Source of the DNA: Facklamia sp. 7083-14-GEN3 | GTDB lineage: Bacteria; Bacillota; Bacilli; Lactobacillales; Aerococcaceae | Length of the DNA stretch: 64,000 bases | Direction of reading: 5' to 3' | NCBI RefSeq assembly: GCF_024742075.1 | Contig: NZ_JANSGD010000001.1 | Coordinates: 62,001-126,000 of the forward strand | In this document: piece after piece, positions 44,070 to 53,364 of the stretch | How positions within the stretch are numbered: the stretch's first letter is position 1 | Layout of the letters: every line of letters starts with the position of its first letter | The notes under the pieces: generated by a model | Databases searched by the model: none | Seen by the model: the letters and a program-made list of their open reading frames with translations, nothing else | Told to the model about the DNA's origin: nothing | Program-made: the position numbers and the translations under genes

Positions 44070-46817
44070 ATGAATAATTATAATGATGTCAAATATAATA
44101 AAGTTAAACGTTTAATAGAAGATTTAATAGATAATGGAAACTCTATTGAAAAAATTAGAAGCTTCACGATTTTCTCGGATGATAATCCTGAAGAATCATT
44201 TGAAAAACTTGGAAGTGTTCTTTTTGGTTTGGATATAAACTCTTTTGCATTAGATAATTGGAAAGAATTAGTAGATTTTATGACTAAAGAGCCAGAAAAA
44301 CCAAAAGGGCTATTTAATGGAGCTATTAATGATTTTGAGGTTTCACATATTGAATCCTCCCAATGGAAACAGTATAAAAATCTCTTAATTAATAAAAATT
44401 TTACAACTGACGCTATCAATGAAATAGAGTGTTCTTGTAAAACGATTGTCCAGCAATTAAGTAAAAACACTCTAGAAACAGAAGCTACTAAAGGACTCGT
44501 AGTAGGAAATGTCCAGTCTGGTAAAACCGCTAATATGGTGGGAGTTATATCAATGGCTGCTGATTATGGTTTCAATTTTTTCATTATTTTCACAGGAATC
44601 ATTGATAGTTTAAGAAGACAAACTCAATCGAGGATTTTTAAAGATTTAAATTTAGACAGCAAACATTCCTGGGTCAGTTTAAACAATCCATCTTTAAGAA
44701 GTGATGATGATGAATTAAATTGGGAAAATATTAAGGTAGGATTAGGTAGTAATAAAAAATATTTTACTGTTGGTTTAAAAAATAAAAAAAGAATGGAAGA
44801 CCTACTGAAATGGTTATACTCCGATGAAAATAAAACTAAACAGTTGAAGGTTTTAGTGATTGATGACGAGGCAGACCAAGCGAGTATAAATACTAAAGAT
44901 ATCAATCAGAATGAAAGAACAACTATTAATAATTTATTGTTAAAAATAGTAAATGGTTATAATGATAACAAAATTTCAGCAATGAATTATATAAGCTATA
45001 CCGCTACACCATTTGCAAATGTCTTAAACGAGACAGAAGGATTATTTCCAAAAGATTTTATAATCTCTTTAAAAGCAGCAAGTGATTACATTGGTCCAAG
45101 AGAAATATTTGGTTTGCAAGAACCGGAATCTACTCCTAGAATTCCAATAATATATTCTTTTTCTGACAATGAGAATATAATGATAGATTCGATCCATAAT
45201 TTTAAAAGTCAAAGGATTCCAAATAAATTAAAAGAAGCATTGACTTGGTATATAATTGCCGCATCGATCTACAGATTATATGGCATTAGAAAACCAGTGT
45301 CTATGTTAATTCATACCAGTTATAAAATTGATCATCATGAAGCAATATACAACGTTGTTAAATCATTTTTGTTTGATATTAAAAACAATCAGCAAGTTTT
45401 TTTAGATTATGCTGAGGGAGTGTATGACCGAATCACTTTGGATTTTACTATTGATGATTTCAAACTTGGCATGGAAAAATACTCTAGCAAAGATAAAATC
45501 AAAGATTATCCTGAGTTCAAAAAGATTAAGCGACAAATAATTAATATTTTAGATGAGAGTGGCAATGAGTATTTGAGTAATATTCCTCTTGACGAAGATG
45601 GAGTTCCTAAATATCATAATGGGTTTCATTTAGTAATGGATAATAGCAAGTCTGAATCAATTGAATCCGATCAAGAAATAAGACTAATTTACCCATCAAA
45701 AATTTCGAATAATAGAGCACCAATGTTCATAGTTATAGGTGGGAATACATTATCACGAGGATTAACTCTTGAGGGGCTAGTGTCAACATATTTCCTTCGT
45801 AATACTAAACAAGCTGACACATTATTACAAATGGGAAGATGGTTTGGTTATCGAAAAGGGTATGAGTTATTACCAAGAGTATGGATGGACGGACTTACTC
45901 GTGACCGCTTTCAATATATAGCTCAGATTAATGAAGAACTTTCTGAAGAGATTGAGATGATGAATATGAGAGGAGAGAGTCCAAAAGACTTTGGAGTTCG
46001 AGTCAGAAACTCACCGGATAATGCTTTTCTCCAGTTAACCGCTGCCAATAAACGACAAAGTGCATCGGGAATTGAATTAGATTTTTCAGGTATTGATAAG
46101 CAAACCACTATCTTTAAAGATGATTATGAGGAGTTAACTCATAACTTAAATTTAACTATACAATTCATAAAAAGTTTACATACTCCTAGAGAGTCAGTCT
46201 ATGGAGAAAACAATTTGGTTTGGGAAGGTATTTCTTTTAACAAAATAAAAAACTATTTGAAAAATTTCAAATTTTCTAATCGAGCTATATTTTTTAATAA
46301 CATTGAGCTCATGATAGAGTGGTTTGAAAAAAATCAAGAACAGTCGAAGAATAATTTTCCTGATTTCAATGTTGTTTTAGTTTCCAAAGGTAGTAGTGAT
46401 AGTAATTATTTATTTGAAGTAAATGGAACTCAAATATATCCAGTCACTCGTAGTAAAAAATATGATGTTGATCAAACTTTAAAAGTAGTTTCTATTGGCA
46501 ATTTAACTTTATCTGACAATATCTTACTAGATATTGAGAATAAAGTTATAAATAAAACATCGAAAAAAAGCGAATTATTAAAGATAAGAAGACAAAGCAA
46601 TTTGGGAAATGTACCGCAATTAGCTATTTATATTATTGATAAAGATAGTAAACCGCAGAAGAGTAACAAAGATAGGCGAGATTTAGAGTTTTCACAACAT
46701 ATAGTTGGAATCAATATTTTCATACCTGGGGTTACTAATAAAAGAAAGAACCTGGCACAATACTTAAAAATACCAATTCGATCTATTGATATGGAGGAAA
46801 ATAGTTTTGAAGAATAA
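44070..46817 (+). CDS. Z1-domain superfamily-II helicase-like protein
   Basis: A 915-residue protein. Walker A GNVQSGKTANM (G146-T153) and Walker B DDEAD (265-269) belong to a superfamily-II ATPase core, followed by MNYISYTATPFANVL. The Z1 signature region is GGNTLSRGLTLEGL, then DTLLQMGRWFGYRKGYE. Z1 proteins are known from restriction loci with GHKL ATPases and DNA methylases and are thought to move or remodel DNA. It starts behind a strong GGAGGAA. It is the first of six same-strand genes with tiny gaps or overlaps. Confidence 0.88.
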   Translation: MNNYNDVKYNKVKRLIEDLIDNGNSIEKIRSFTIFSDDNPEESFEKLGSVLFGLDINSFALDNWKELVDFMTKEPEKPKGLFNGAINDFEVSHIESSQWKQYKNLLINKNFTTDAINEIECSCKTIVQQLSKNTLETEATKGLVVGNVQSGKTANMVGVISMAADYGFNFFIIFTGIIDSLRRQTQSRIFKDLNLDSKHSWVSLNNPSLRSDDDELNWENIKVGLGSNKKYFTVGLKNKKRMEDLLKWLYSDENKTKQLKVLVIDDEADQASINTKDINQNERTTINNLLLKIVNGYNDNKISAMNYISYTATPFANVLNETEGLFPKDFIISLKAASDYIGPREIFGLQEPESTPRIPIIYSFSDNENIMIDSIHNFKSQRIPNKLKEALTWYIIAASIYRLYGIRKPVSMLIHTSYKIDHHEAIYNVVKSFLFDIKNNQQVFLDYAEGVYDRITLDFTIDDFKLGMEKYSSKDKIKDYPEFKKIKRQIINILDESGNEYLSNIPLDEDGVPKYHNGFHLVMDNSKSESIESDQEIRLIYPSKISNNRAPMFIVIGGNTLSRGLTLEGLVSTYFLRNTKQADTLLQMGRWFGYRKGYELLPRVWMDGLTRDRFQYIAQINEELSEEIEMMNMRGESPKDFGVRVRNSPDNAFLQLTAANKRQSASGIELDFSGIDKQTTIFKDDYEELTHNLNLTIQFIKSLHTPRESVYGENNLVWEGISFNKIKNYLKNFKFSNRAIFFNNIELMIEWFEKNQEQSKNNFPDFNVVLVSKGSSDSNYLFEVNGTQIYPVTRSKKYDVDQTLKVVSIGNLTLSDNILLDIENKVINKTSKKSELLKIRRQSNLGNVPQLAIYIIDKDSKPQKSNKDRRDLEFSQHIVGINIFIPGVTNKRKNLAQYLKIPIRSIDMEENSFEE

Positions 46818-48807
46818 TCAGATGAGCATAGAAATTGCTAGACCTGATGAGAGAATGTCTCCCTCTGGGAAAGCGCTATTGAAGTCATTAAGTAATGAGT
46901 CTTTACCAATTATTGATCTAGTAGTTAGAGAATCTTTTCAAAATAGTTTAGATGCTAAATTAAACATTTCGGATCAGGTCAAAGTAGATGTGACAATTAA
47001 CGAGATTCAAACAAGTAAGATCTCAAAATTTTTCGCTGAGATTGATCAAAGACTAAATCAATTATTTCCGTCGAAATCAAAATTAGTAGCAATAAGGGAT
47101 ACTTATACTACAGGGTTAACGGGTGAATTTAATACTGATAATGTCGATAAACTTTCTGAAAGTAATATTTATAAGTTAATTTATGGAATAAATATGAATC
47201 AGGAGCAAAGCGATGCAGGAGGTTCTTGGGGACTAGGAAAAACTAGTTTTTACAGGATTGGCTGTGGTATTGTTATTTATTATACTAGAATTAAAACCAA
47301 CTCAGGAAGATATGAAGAAAGGTTGGCGGCTTGTTTAATTGAGAATTCAGACTTAAAAAATGCAATTATGCCTGAAAATAATCGAGGAATAGCTTGGTGG
47401 GGAGAAAAATATTCAGATAATCCATTTGATAAATCGTATCCTATTACAGATAAAAAATTTATAAGACATTTCTTAAATACACTTAATATTGCTTCATACG
47501 AAGGTGACGAAACAGGCACTACTGCTATTATTCCATTTATAAATGAAGAAAATTTAATTTATGGAACTCAAGAAGCTAAGGATACAGAAGAAGATGTTTA
47601 TTATTGGGAAAAAGATCTGGAGAAATCTTTCGATTTAGCAATAAAAAGATGGTATTTTCCAAGATTAATGAATATTAAATATAAGAAAAAATTTAATCAA
47701 GCCTATCTAATTTCATTTGTAAATAACAACTTAGTTCAAATTACAAATAGTAGACATACCTTTTCATACTTTAAGAAGCTTTATGATTCAGCTTTAGTGG
47801 GTGAAAGTTTAGAAGAGGGCATCATAGTAAAACCAATCTATCTTAAGTCAATGGGGATGGCTAACACTTCCATTCCAACAGGGTATTTAGCATATACGAA
47901 GGTTTCTACAGAAGATTTAGGTATGTCTACTAAAGGAGAACTGTCACCTTTAGCATACATAGGTATGCCTAACAGCTCTAATCGAAGATCAGGTAAAATA
48001 CTAGCTTATTGTAGAAAACCAGGGATGGTTGTCGAATATGTGACTGATAATGCAGATTGGTTAAGTGGATTCAATGTGGAGAACGAAAAATTTGTTTTTG
48101 CTATGTTTGTTCCAAATAGTGATGGACCACTTCATTCTAAATATTCAGATACTTATGAGACACTAGAAAATTATTTGAGAGATACCGAGAATGCGGATCA
48201 CGCTAACTGGGATGATAAACGATTAAATAAAAGAAAAATCACAATTATTTCGCGAATAAAAAAACAAGTAGCTAAAGATTTGTCAGAAGAATATGGGGAA
48301 CAGCTAGAAGCTATAAGTAGTGGAAGGGCAAATTCTCTGAGTAGAAAATATGGGAAAAAATTTCTTCCAAATATAAACTACGGTAAAGCTGCTAGTGCTA
48401 AAGTAAAGAGTAAAACCAAAAAGAAAGATCAAACAGCGAAAAAATCTGTTGGAATTATATTAAAGTCATTTCAACAAATTAGTCAAGACGTTTATAAAGT
48501 AGAATGTAATTTAAAAATTGCTGGAATGACAGTAGTAGATATAAAGGCTAATGTCGTATCCACCGACAGAGAAATTAACCAAAATCAATGGATTAATACT
48601 TTTGGCTCGAATATTCCATTTCCTTTTGAAATTGATAAAGTAAGTTCTAAAAATATTATAGGTATCAGAGTTAAGGAAGATAGAATTTATAATATTACAA
48701 AAAATTTAAAAGAGGTACCAATTAGCTTATCCTTGAAGGTTTTAGATTCAAGTTTACAACCAACTCTAACTACTACAGCCAAGAAACTCGTATTGAAGGG
48801 GGATTAA
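46807..48807 (+). CDS. GHKL ATPase of the MORC/MutL-like restriction type
   Basis: A 666-residue protein. The GHKL N-box is ESFQNSLDA (from E42), the second box RDTYTTGLTG and the lid loop GGSWGLGKTSFY, so ATP binding is intact. There is no histidine-kinase dimerisation or receiver domain. The C-terminal 150 residues follow a Lys/Ser-rich linker. The best start is the TTG at 46807, nine bases after GGAGG; the ATG at 46822 has no site. It overlaps the Z1 gene end by 11 bases. Bacterial MORC-like ATPases are known partners of Z1 proteins and cytosine methylases. Confidence 0.85.
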   Translation: MKNNQMSIEIARPDERMSPSGKALLKSLSNESLPIIDLVVRESFQNSLDAKLNISDQVKVDVTINEIQTSKISKFFAEIDQRLNQLFPSKSKLVAIRDTYTTGLTGEFNTDNVDKLSESNIYKLIYGINMNQEQSDAGGSWGLGKTSFYRIGCGIVIYYTRIKTNSGRYEERLAACLIENSDLKNAIMPENNRGIAWWGEKYSDNPFDKSYPITDKKFIRHFLNTLNIASYEGDETGTTAIIPFINEENLIYGTQEAKDTEEDVYYWEKDLEKSFDLAIKRWYFPRLMNIKYKKKFNQAYLISFVNNNLVQITNSRHTFSYFKKLYDSALVGESLEEGIIVKPIYLKSMGMANTSIPTGYLAYTKVSTEDLGMSTKGELSPLAYIGMPNSSNRRSGKILAYCRKPGMVVEYVTDNADWLSGFNVENEKFVFAMFVPNSDGPLHSKYSDTYETLENYLRDTENADHANWDDKRLNKRKITIISRIKKQVAKDLSEEYGEQLEAISSGRANSLSRKYGKKFLPNINYGKAASAKVKSKTKKKDQTAKKSVGIILKSFQQISQDVYKVECNLKIAGMTVVDIKANVVSTDREINQNQWINTFGSNIPFPFEIDKVSSKNIIGIRVKEDRIYNITKNLKEVPISLSLKVLDSSLQPTLTTTAKKLVLKGD

Positions 48808-48809
48808 AA

Positions 48810-49736
48810 TTGAAGCTTTCTCTCTATAAAACAATAGATGAAGATCTCTTTAAAAAAGCTAAAGTTCATGTCTCAGAAGTTAATTTTTATTACGAAAATA
48901 ATTATGATCAAATAAATAGCCACAAAGTTATCAAAGAAGTAAACGGTGATAAAAATATTGTTATAAATGAACTTATTGAAGATTGGTCACCAACAGAAAA
49001 CGACTTCAATATTACGCAAAAATTTATTATTGAGAATCCTAAAATATTATTCGGATCAAGTGGTGTTACTCATCAAAGCAACATTATAGGTATGGCTTGC
49101 CACGTTTATTCAAAAACATCTAACTATCAGAAAACGATAAGTTTTGCAGACTTTAATAGTTATGACTCAAAAGTTGAGGCAGAATTTAATTATACGTTTC
49201 CGCCAGGAAATTTGTATGGATCAATTTTTTTTGATTATTTTTTCTACTTAAAAGAGTCGAATGAAATTTTAAAATTCACTACTGATCTTGTAGGAATAAA
49301 TTTGTGTGAAAATTTTATTGATTCTTATAATATTATAATTGATGGAAATGGTTCAGAATTTCCTATCGAAGAGATTAATGATCCATCTAAACCTCTATGG
49401 ATGGTTAAAACCAATTGGACAGATATATATCAAGACACCTTTAGCAATAATTCTTTTAGATTGATTTTAAATCAAGGACATCCTTTATTTGAACAATTTG
49501 TAGGCACTAGATATAAAGTTTCTCAGCATTTAATGAGTGAAGCAATTTCTTCAGCCATAACTCTTGTTGTACAACAAGCTATTATTATTGAAAAAAATAA
49601 TTTAGAAGATAGCAGTGAAATTGTCCCAGGTAGTATTGCCCAAGTAATTAAATACTGGATTGACGTTTTTTCTATAGAAACCGAAAGTCTAGAGTCAATT
49701 GCTAATTCTGTACGAAAAAGCATAACAAGTAATTAA
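48810..49736 (+). CDS. Unrecognised component of the restriction locus
   Basis: A 308-residue soluble protein starting with TTG behind AAGGGGG, two bases after the GHKL gene. I find no motif. The N-terminal 200 residues are beta-rich (WMVKTNWTDIYQDTFSNNSFRL), and the C-terminal 100 are helical (QHLMSEAISSAITLVVQQAI). No catalytic PD-(D/E)xK pattern is convincing. Its fixed place between the GHKL and DUF6339-like genes suggests an adaptor or a target-recognition role. Function unknown. Confidence 0.7.
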   Translation: MKLSLYKTIDEDLFKKAKVHVSEVNFYYENNYDQINSHKVIKEVNGDKNIVINELIEDWSPTENDFNITQKFIIENPKILFGSSGVTHQSNIIGMACHVYSKTSNYQKTISFADFNSYDSKVEAEFNYTFPPGNLYGSIFFDYFFYLKESNEILKFTTDLVGINLCENFIDSYNIIIDGNGSEFPIEEINDPSKPLWMVKTNWTDIYQDTFSNNSFRLILNQGHPLFEQFVGTRYKVSQHLMSEAISSAITLVVQQAIIIEKNNLEDSSEIVPGSIAQVIKYWIDVFSIETESLESIANSVRKSITSN

Positions 49737-49749
49737 GGAGATTTTTTAA

Positions 49750-50418
49750 ATGTTAGATTGGCCAACATATAGCTATAGTGATGCAGCTAATGATATGGAA
49801 AAAATTGATAATAATACACTTACTAAGCCAATTTTAAAAGGGGAGTTTTCTATTCTGAGACAAAACCTTTTGAAAGCTAGAGATGAAATTTATGAAAAAT
49901 ATGGTTTTGATAGAGGTATAGACAAAAAATATATCTTTGACCTTGAATTTGGCTTAAAGTTTTACGAAGCACTTTTACCATATTTAGATAATAGAAGATC
50001 TTCAATAGACGATACTTGGAGATATCTATCAGTTAAAGTTATACCAGATATAGTTCACGGCCGCTTTGGATTAGATGAGAATAGGTTTTACAAGCAAAGT
50101 AGAAGGATATATTTAAAACAGATTTGGTGGTATATTCATCTTGGGTGGTCTGAAAATACTGAGAAAACTTATAATATTTTAAAGGACAACACTACTGATA
50201 CTATTCAGTCAATTGTGGAAAGGCCAGGCTTAGGCTATAATATACCTGTATATCGTGAAATTTTAAATCAACATTCAACATACAAAAATAAGGATGCGCA
50301 TTTATTGCGAAGAGTTATGAAATTAAACACAGCCAGAGTAAAATTGACATCTCCAGAATTATTTCCAGGTGGGGTTCAAGGTTATGTATCTAAACTATTT
50401 AGCGATGTGATTGAATGA
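49750..50418 (+). CDS. DUF6339-like component of the restriction locus
   Basis: A 222-residue protein. WRYLSVKVIPDIVHGRFGLDENRFYKQSRRIYLKQIWWYIHLGW and DAHLLRRVMKLNTARVKLTSPELF match what I know of DUF6339, a family found next to Z1/GHKL restriction genes. Rich in Trp, Tyr and Arg, so nucleic-acid contact is possible. It overlaps the PLD nuclease gene by four bases (ATGA). Confidence 0.65.
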   Translation: MLDWPTYSYSDAANDMEKIDNNTLTKPILKGEFSILRQNLLKARDEIYEKYGFDRGIDKKYIFDLEFGLKFYEALLPYLDNRRSSIDDTWRYLSVKVIPDIVHGRFGLDENRFYKQSRRIYLKQIWWYIHLGWSENTEKTYNILKDNTTDTIQSIVERPGLGYNIPVYREILNQHSTYKNKDAHLLRRVMKLNTARVKLTSPELFPGGVQGYVSKLFSDVIE

Positions 50419-51416
50419 TACATTATAGTGACCTATTTAAAAAAGTGTTTATAAATAACAGGGAGTTTGTCCATTTGAGGATTATAACTGGGTATTGCTC
50501 GCCTAACATGGTAAAGTTACTTTCAGATTTAAATTCGGAGAGTAGTATTGAGATATTCATTGGAATGGCTTTAGAAGGCATCTCTTATCAAGAGCACTCT
50601 GAATATCTTGATATTATGTCTAAAAGCAATGGTAAAATAAAAATTTATTATAAAACTAAACGCCCTTTAAACCATATGAAACTTTACTGTTTTAGTTTTT
50701 TAAACAATGCTCAAATTTCATATTTAGGATCTGCCAACCTGACTCAAAATGGTTTTATAAAAAACCAAGAAATACTTACAAATATCGATGGAAATTTTGA
50801 CAAAATATTCGAATTAATTTTAAGGGATTCTAAACTATGTAATGAAGAAGATATAGGAAACTATATTAAATTTTATAATCAAGTCTATGAAAATGAAATT
50901 TTTTATCCTCTTCAGGAAGAAGAGGATAATGATTTTGTTAATGAAGACTTTTCAATATTTTCTAATGATAGACAATTTCAAAATCCATCAATTAAGATTC
51001 CTAGTAATCTCAAATTAAGTCGATTATATAATTATTATCAAATTAAAATCCCGATATTAATTCCTGATAGGCAACAGTCTAAATCACGGAGTATAAATGC
51101 TTGGGTTAGAAACCAAGTCCCCTATCTGACAGATTATAATTCACAATCTTTTTATAAGTTTTTTCCTATAAACGAGAGATTCAAAATTATTACCGATTTA
51201 GATGAAGAACTTATTGGATATATTAATGGTTCTGAAGATAATAAATTATTAACCTCACCAAATATATATGACTATTTAAAATTTAGGTTAGGAATTAATG
51301 AAAACAGAATAATTGAGTACTCAGATATACTGGATTATGGAAATAATGAAATATATATTCATTCTGATAATGAAAATCAATTTTATTTTTATTTCTTTAA
51401 TATGCTAAGTAGATAG
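50415..51416 (+). CDS. PLD-family restriction endonuclease, NgoFVII-like
   Basis: A 333-residue nuclease. One HKD motif is present: H87-M-K89 followed by GSAN at 105-108 (YLGSANLTQNGF). Single-HKD nucleases of the BfiI/NgoFVII type form a shared active site in a dimer and cut DNA without metal. The C-terminal 150 residues would recognise DNA. It lies directly before the methyltransferase gene, so it is the probable cutter of the system. Confidence 0.85.
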   Translation: MIHYSDLFKKVFINNREFVHLRIITGYCSPNMVKLLSDLNSESSIEIFIGMALEGISYQEHSEYLDIMSKSNGKIKIYYKTKRPLNHMKLYCFSFLNNAQISYLGSANLTQNGFIKNQEILTNIDGNFDKIFELILRDSKLCNEEDIGNYIKFYNQVYENEIFYPLQEEEDNDFVNEDFSIFSNDRQFQNPSIKIPSNLKLSRLYNYYQIKIPILIPDRQQSKSRSINAWVRNQVPYLTDYNSQSFYKFFPINERFKIITDLDEELIGYINGSEDNKLLTSPNIYDYLKFRLGINENRIIEYSDILDYGNNEIYIHSDNENQFYFYFFNMLSR

Positions 51417-51429
51417 AAAAGAGGATAAG

Positions 51430-52677
51430 ATGTTAAAAGTTGTTGAAAGTTTCAGTGGCTTGGGCGCCCAAACTCAAGCCTTAAAAAATGCAAAAATTGA
51501 TTACCAAATATTGAACACTGTTGAGTGGGAAGTTGGAGCAATATTCGCATATGACATCTTACATAATGGTCCCCAGGACTTAAGTATATACCGTCATCAT
51601 ACTAAGGAATCTCTAGTTCAAGAAATTAGTAAATATAATATAAGTTCTAATGGTAAAGATTTAATCACCTTAACTGGTATTAGAAGTATGTCGATGATCT
51701 ATCTCAAATCGATATTGTATTCTATTGAGAGGAATCATAATTTAATTGATATTAATACTGTAGGATCCAATAATTTACCAGATAATATTGATTTATTTAC
51801 ATACAGTTTTCCTTGTCAAGACCTTTCAGTTAGTGGTCATTTTTGGAATAACAAAAAGGGAATTAACCGTGATTCTGGTGGACAATCGAGTCTATTATGG
51901 CAAGTAGAGCGAATCATAGATGAATTATCCCAAGATTCAAAGTCCTTACCTCAATTTCTTTTAATGGAAAATGTTAGTGCTATATTATCAAAGGCGCATA
52001 TTAAAAATTTTAATATGTGGTGTGAATTTTTGAATCAGAAGGGATATTATAATAAAGTTTATACTTTAAATGCTAAAAATTTTAATATTCCACAGAATAG
52101 AGAACGTACATATATGATAAGTATATTTACAAATGGAGACTCAGCACTTAACGACAAATTAGATTATTTTTTCTTTGAAAATAATTTAGAAGCTATTCAA
52201 TTGGATACAACTCAAACAGAGTCTTTGAGAAATTATTTAAAACTTGATTACAGTGATGCTAAATACAGAGCTGAGGCAATTATGGCTACTCCTGAATTTA
52301 CTCCTTCAAGAAAAAAAATCTATAGAGAAAATGTATGTTTAGCAATAGATGACCAAGTAATCGAAAATGAGATTGCACGAACTATAACCACAAAACAAGA
52401 TAGGAACCCGAATTCAGGTTTGATTCATTATAGCGATAATAATCAATTAGTTAGTGGGAGACCTTATAGAAACTTAACACCTAGAGAGGCCTTTCTATTG
52501 ATGGGCTTCTCAGAAAAATCATACGACATGTTGTTGGACAATAATATTGAGGTATCAAAAAATAGACAAATACTACCTAATTCAAAGCTCCTCAAACTGT
52601 CAGGAAATAGTATAGTTGTCAATGTTTTAACTAAAATTTTTGAGCAAATGCAGCAAATTAGAAAAGAAATATTTTAA
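51430..52677 (+). CDS. C5-cytosine DNA methyltransferase
   Basis: A 415-residue Dcm-type enzyme that makes 5-methylcytosine. Motif I is ESFSGLGAQTQAL, IV is SFPCQDLSVSG with catalytic C129, VI LLMENV, VIII NIPQNRERTYMI, IX LTPREAFLLMGF and X SGNSIVVNVL. The target-recognition region lies at about 230-340; its sequence target cannot be read. It is the last gene of the locus and protects self DNA from the PLD nuclease. AGAGGAT precedes the ATG. Confidence 0.93.
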   Translation: MLKVVESFSGLGAQTQALKNAKIDYQILNTVEWEVGAIFAYDILHNGPQDLSIYRHHTKESLVQEISKYNISSNGKDLITLTGIRSMSMIYLKSILYSIERNHNLIDINTVGSNNLPDNIDLFTYSFPCQDLSVSGHFWNNKKGINRDSGGQSSLLWQVERIIDELSQDSKSLPQFLLMENVSAILSKAHIKNFNMWCEFLNQKGYYNKVYTLNAKNFNIPQNRERTYMISIFTNGDSALNDKLDYFFFENNLEAIQLDTTQTESLRNYLKLDYSDAKYRAEAIMATPEFTPSRKKIYRENVCLAIDDQVIENEIARTITTKQDRNPNSGLIHYSDNNQLVSGRPYRNLTPREAFLLMGFSEKSYDMLLDNNIEVSKNRQILPNSKLLKLSGNSIVVNVLTKIFEQMQQIRKEIF

Positions 52678-52774
52678 ACAAGGTGTATTAATTTCTATAA
52701 TTAATTAAATTATACTCATATTATCTATTTTAATTTTTATGCTATATTTTCTGAGAAAAATTATTCAAAATAAA

Positions 52775-52812
52775 ACCCCTATTATGCTCATAAACATAAC
52801 AGGGGTCTTTTT
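52775..52812 (+). terminator. Bidirectional terminator between the restriction locus and the S-box gene
   Basis: ACCCCT-TTATG and CATAA-AGGGGT with one mismatched pair, T6 on the plus side and A-rich flank on the other. Confidence 0.85.
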
Positions 52813-52816
52813 TATC

Positions 52817-53125
52817 TTACTCTACTTCTAAAGCACCAAAAAATTGAGACTCAATCTTTTCAATACTCTTAAGTAACTCTTTAGAATCAAGACTTTTATT
52901 TTCTTTCAAGCTTTTAATTTCTTGATAGCATTGCAAAGGTAATTTCAAGCGGCGGTTAACGACGTTGGCACTGGTTAGAAAACGTGGATTAATTTTCTTC
53001 CTTAGCTGTTTAATGCGCATTTCAATCGTAGCTTGTAAGAACTCCAACCTTTCCTCAATTGACCAAGCCTCAAAGTCATAATGGTTAAAAAGTTCTTTGC
53101 CATGCTGATTAATCATTTTAGACAT
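52817..53125 (-). CDS. Small protein of unknown function under S-box riboswitch control
   Basis: A 102-residue soluble, mostly helical protein. It is charged and has no signal, membrane segment or cofactor motif. Notable stretches are WSIEERLEFLQATIEMRIKQ and NPRFLTSANVVNRRLKLPLQ. I do not recognise the family. The ATG at 53125 follows AAGGAGTG with good spacing; an upstream start at 53170 would sit inside the attenuator. It is the only gene behind the intact SAM-I riboswitch, with a terminator right after it. Regulation by SAM level predicts a role in methionine, cysteine or SAM metabolism, but no enzyme activity is suggested by the sequence. Confidence 0.75.
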   Translation of the reverse strand: MSKMINQHGKELFNHYDFEAWSIEERLEFLQATIEMRIKQLRKKINPRFLTSANVVNRRLKLPLQCYQEIKSLKENKSLDSKELLKSIEKIESQFFGALEVE

Positions 53126-53150
53126 ACAATCACTCCTTAATTTTTTCCAA

Positions 53151-53180
53151 TTAAAAAGGCACAACTTCAAGAGTCGTGCC
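53151..53180 (-). terminator. S-box attenuator (rho-independent)
   Basis: Minus strand GGCACGACT and AGTTGTGCC pair (one G-T) around CTTGA, then TTTTT. The GACTC on its 5' arm can instead pair with GAGTC of the aptamer P1 strand, forming the antiterminator. This is the classic SAM-off switch. Confidence 0.85.
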
Positions 53181-53195
53181 CAATAACTGGTTAAG

Positions 53196-53292
53196 ACTCA
53201 TCTTTCTCTTACGAGTTGGAAGTAGCACCTTGCCTGGGGGTAGGTTGCTGAAGCATCTTCGGGCCAATTCCCTCCGCTTACTCTGGATAAGT
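53196..53292 (-). ncRNA. SAM-I (S-box) riboswitch aptamer
   Basis: Read on the minus strand it has all S-box landmarks in order: P1 ACTTATC paired with GATGAGT, CAGAGTAAGCGGAGGGA, TTGGCCCGAAGATGC, CAGCAACCT, AAGGTGCTACTTCC, and GTAAGAGAAAGATGAG. With its promoter and attenuator it is complete. SAM binding should stop transcription of the small gene downstream. Confidence 0.95.
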
Positions 53293-53314
53293 TGTGATTT
53301 TTAATTGTATATCA

Positions 53315-53343
53315 ATTATACCGTCTATTTGTAAGACAGTCAA
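53315..53343 (-). promoter_or_regulatory. Promoter of the S-box transcript
   Basis: Minus strand TTGACT (53343-53338), 17 bases, TATAAT (53320-53315). Confidence 0.85.
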
Positions 53344-53364
53344 TTAAGCAACTTTTAAAAATGG

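Noticed and set aside
46807-48807. Histidine kinase interpretation of the GHKL protein
   Set aside because: There is no phospho-accepting His domain, sensor or receiver; the neighbours are Z1, a nuclease and a methylase.
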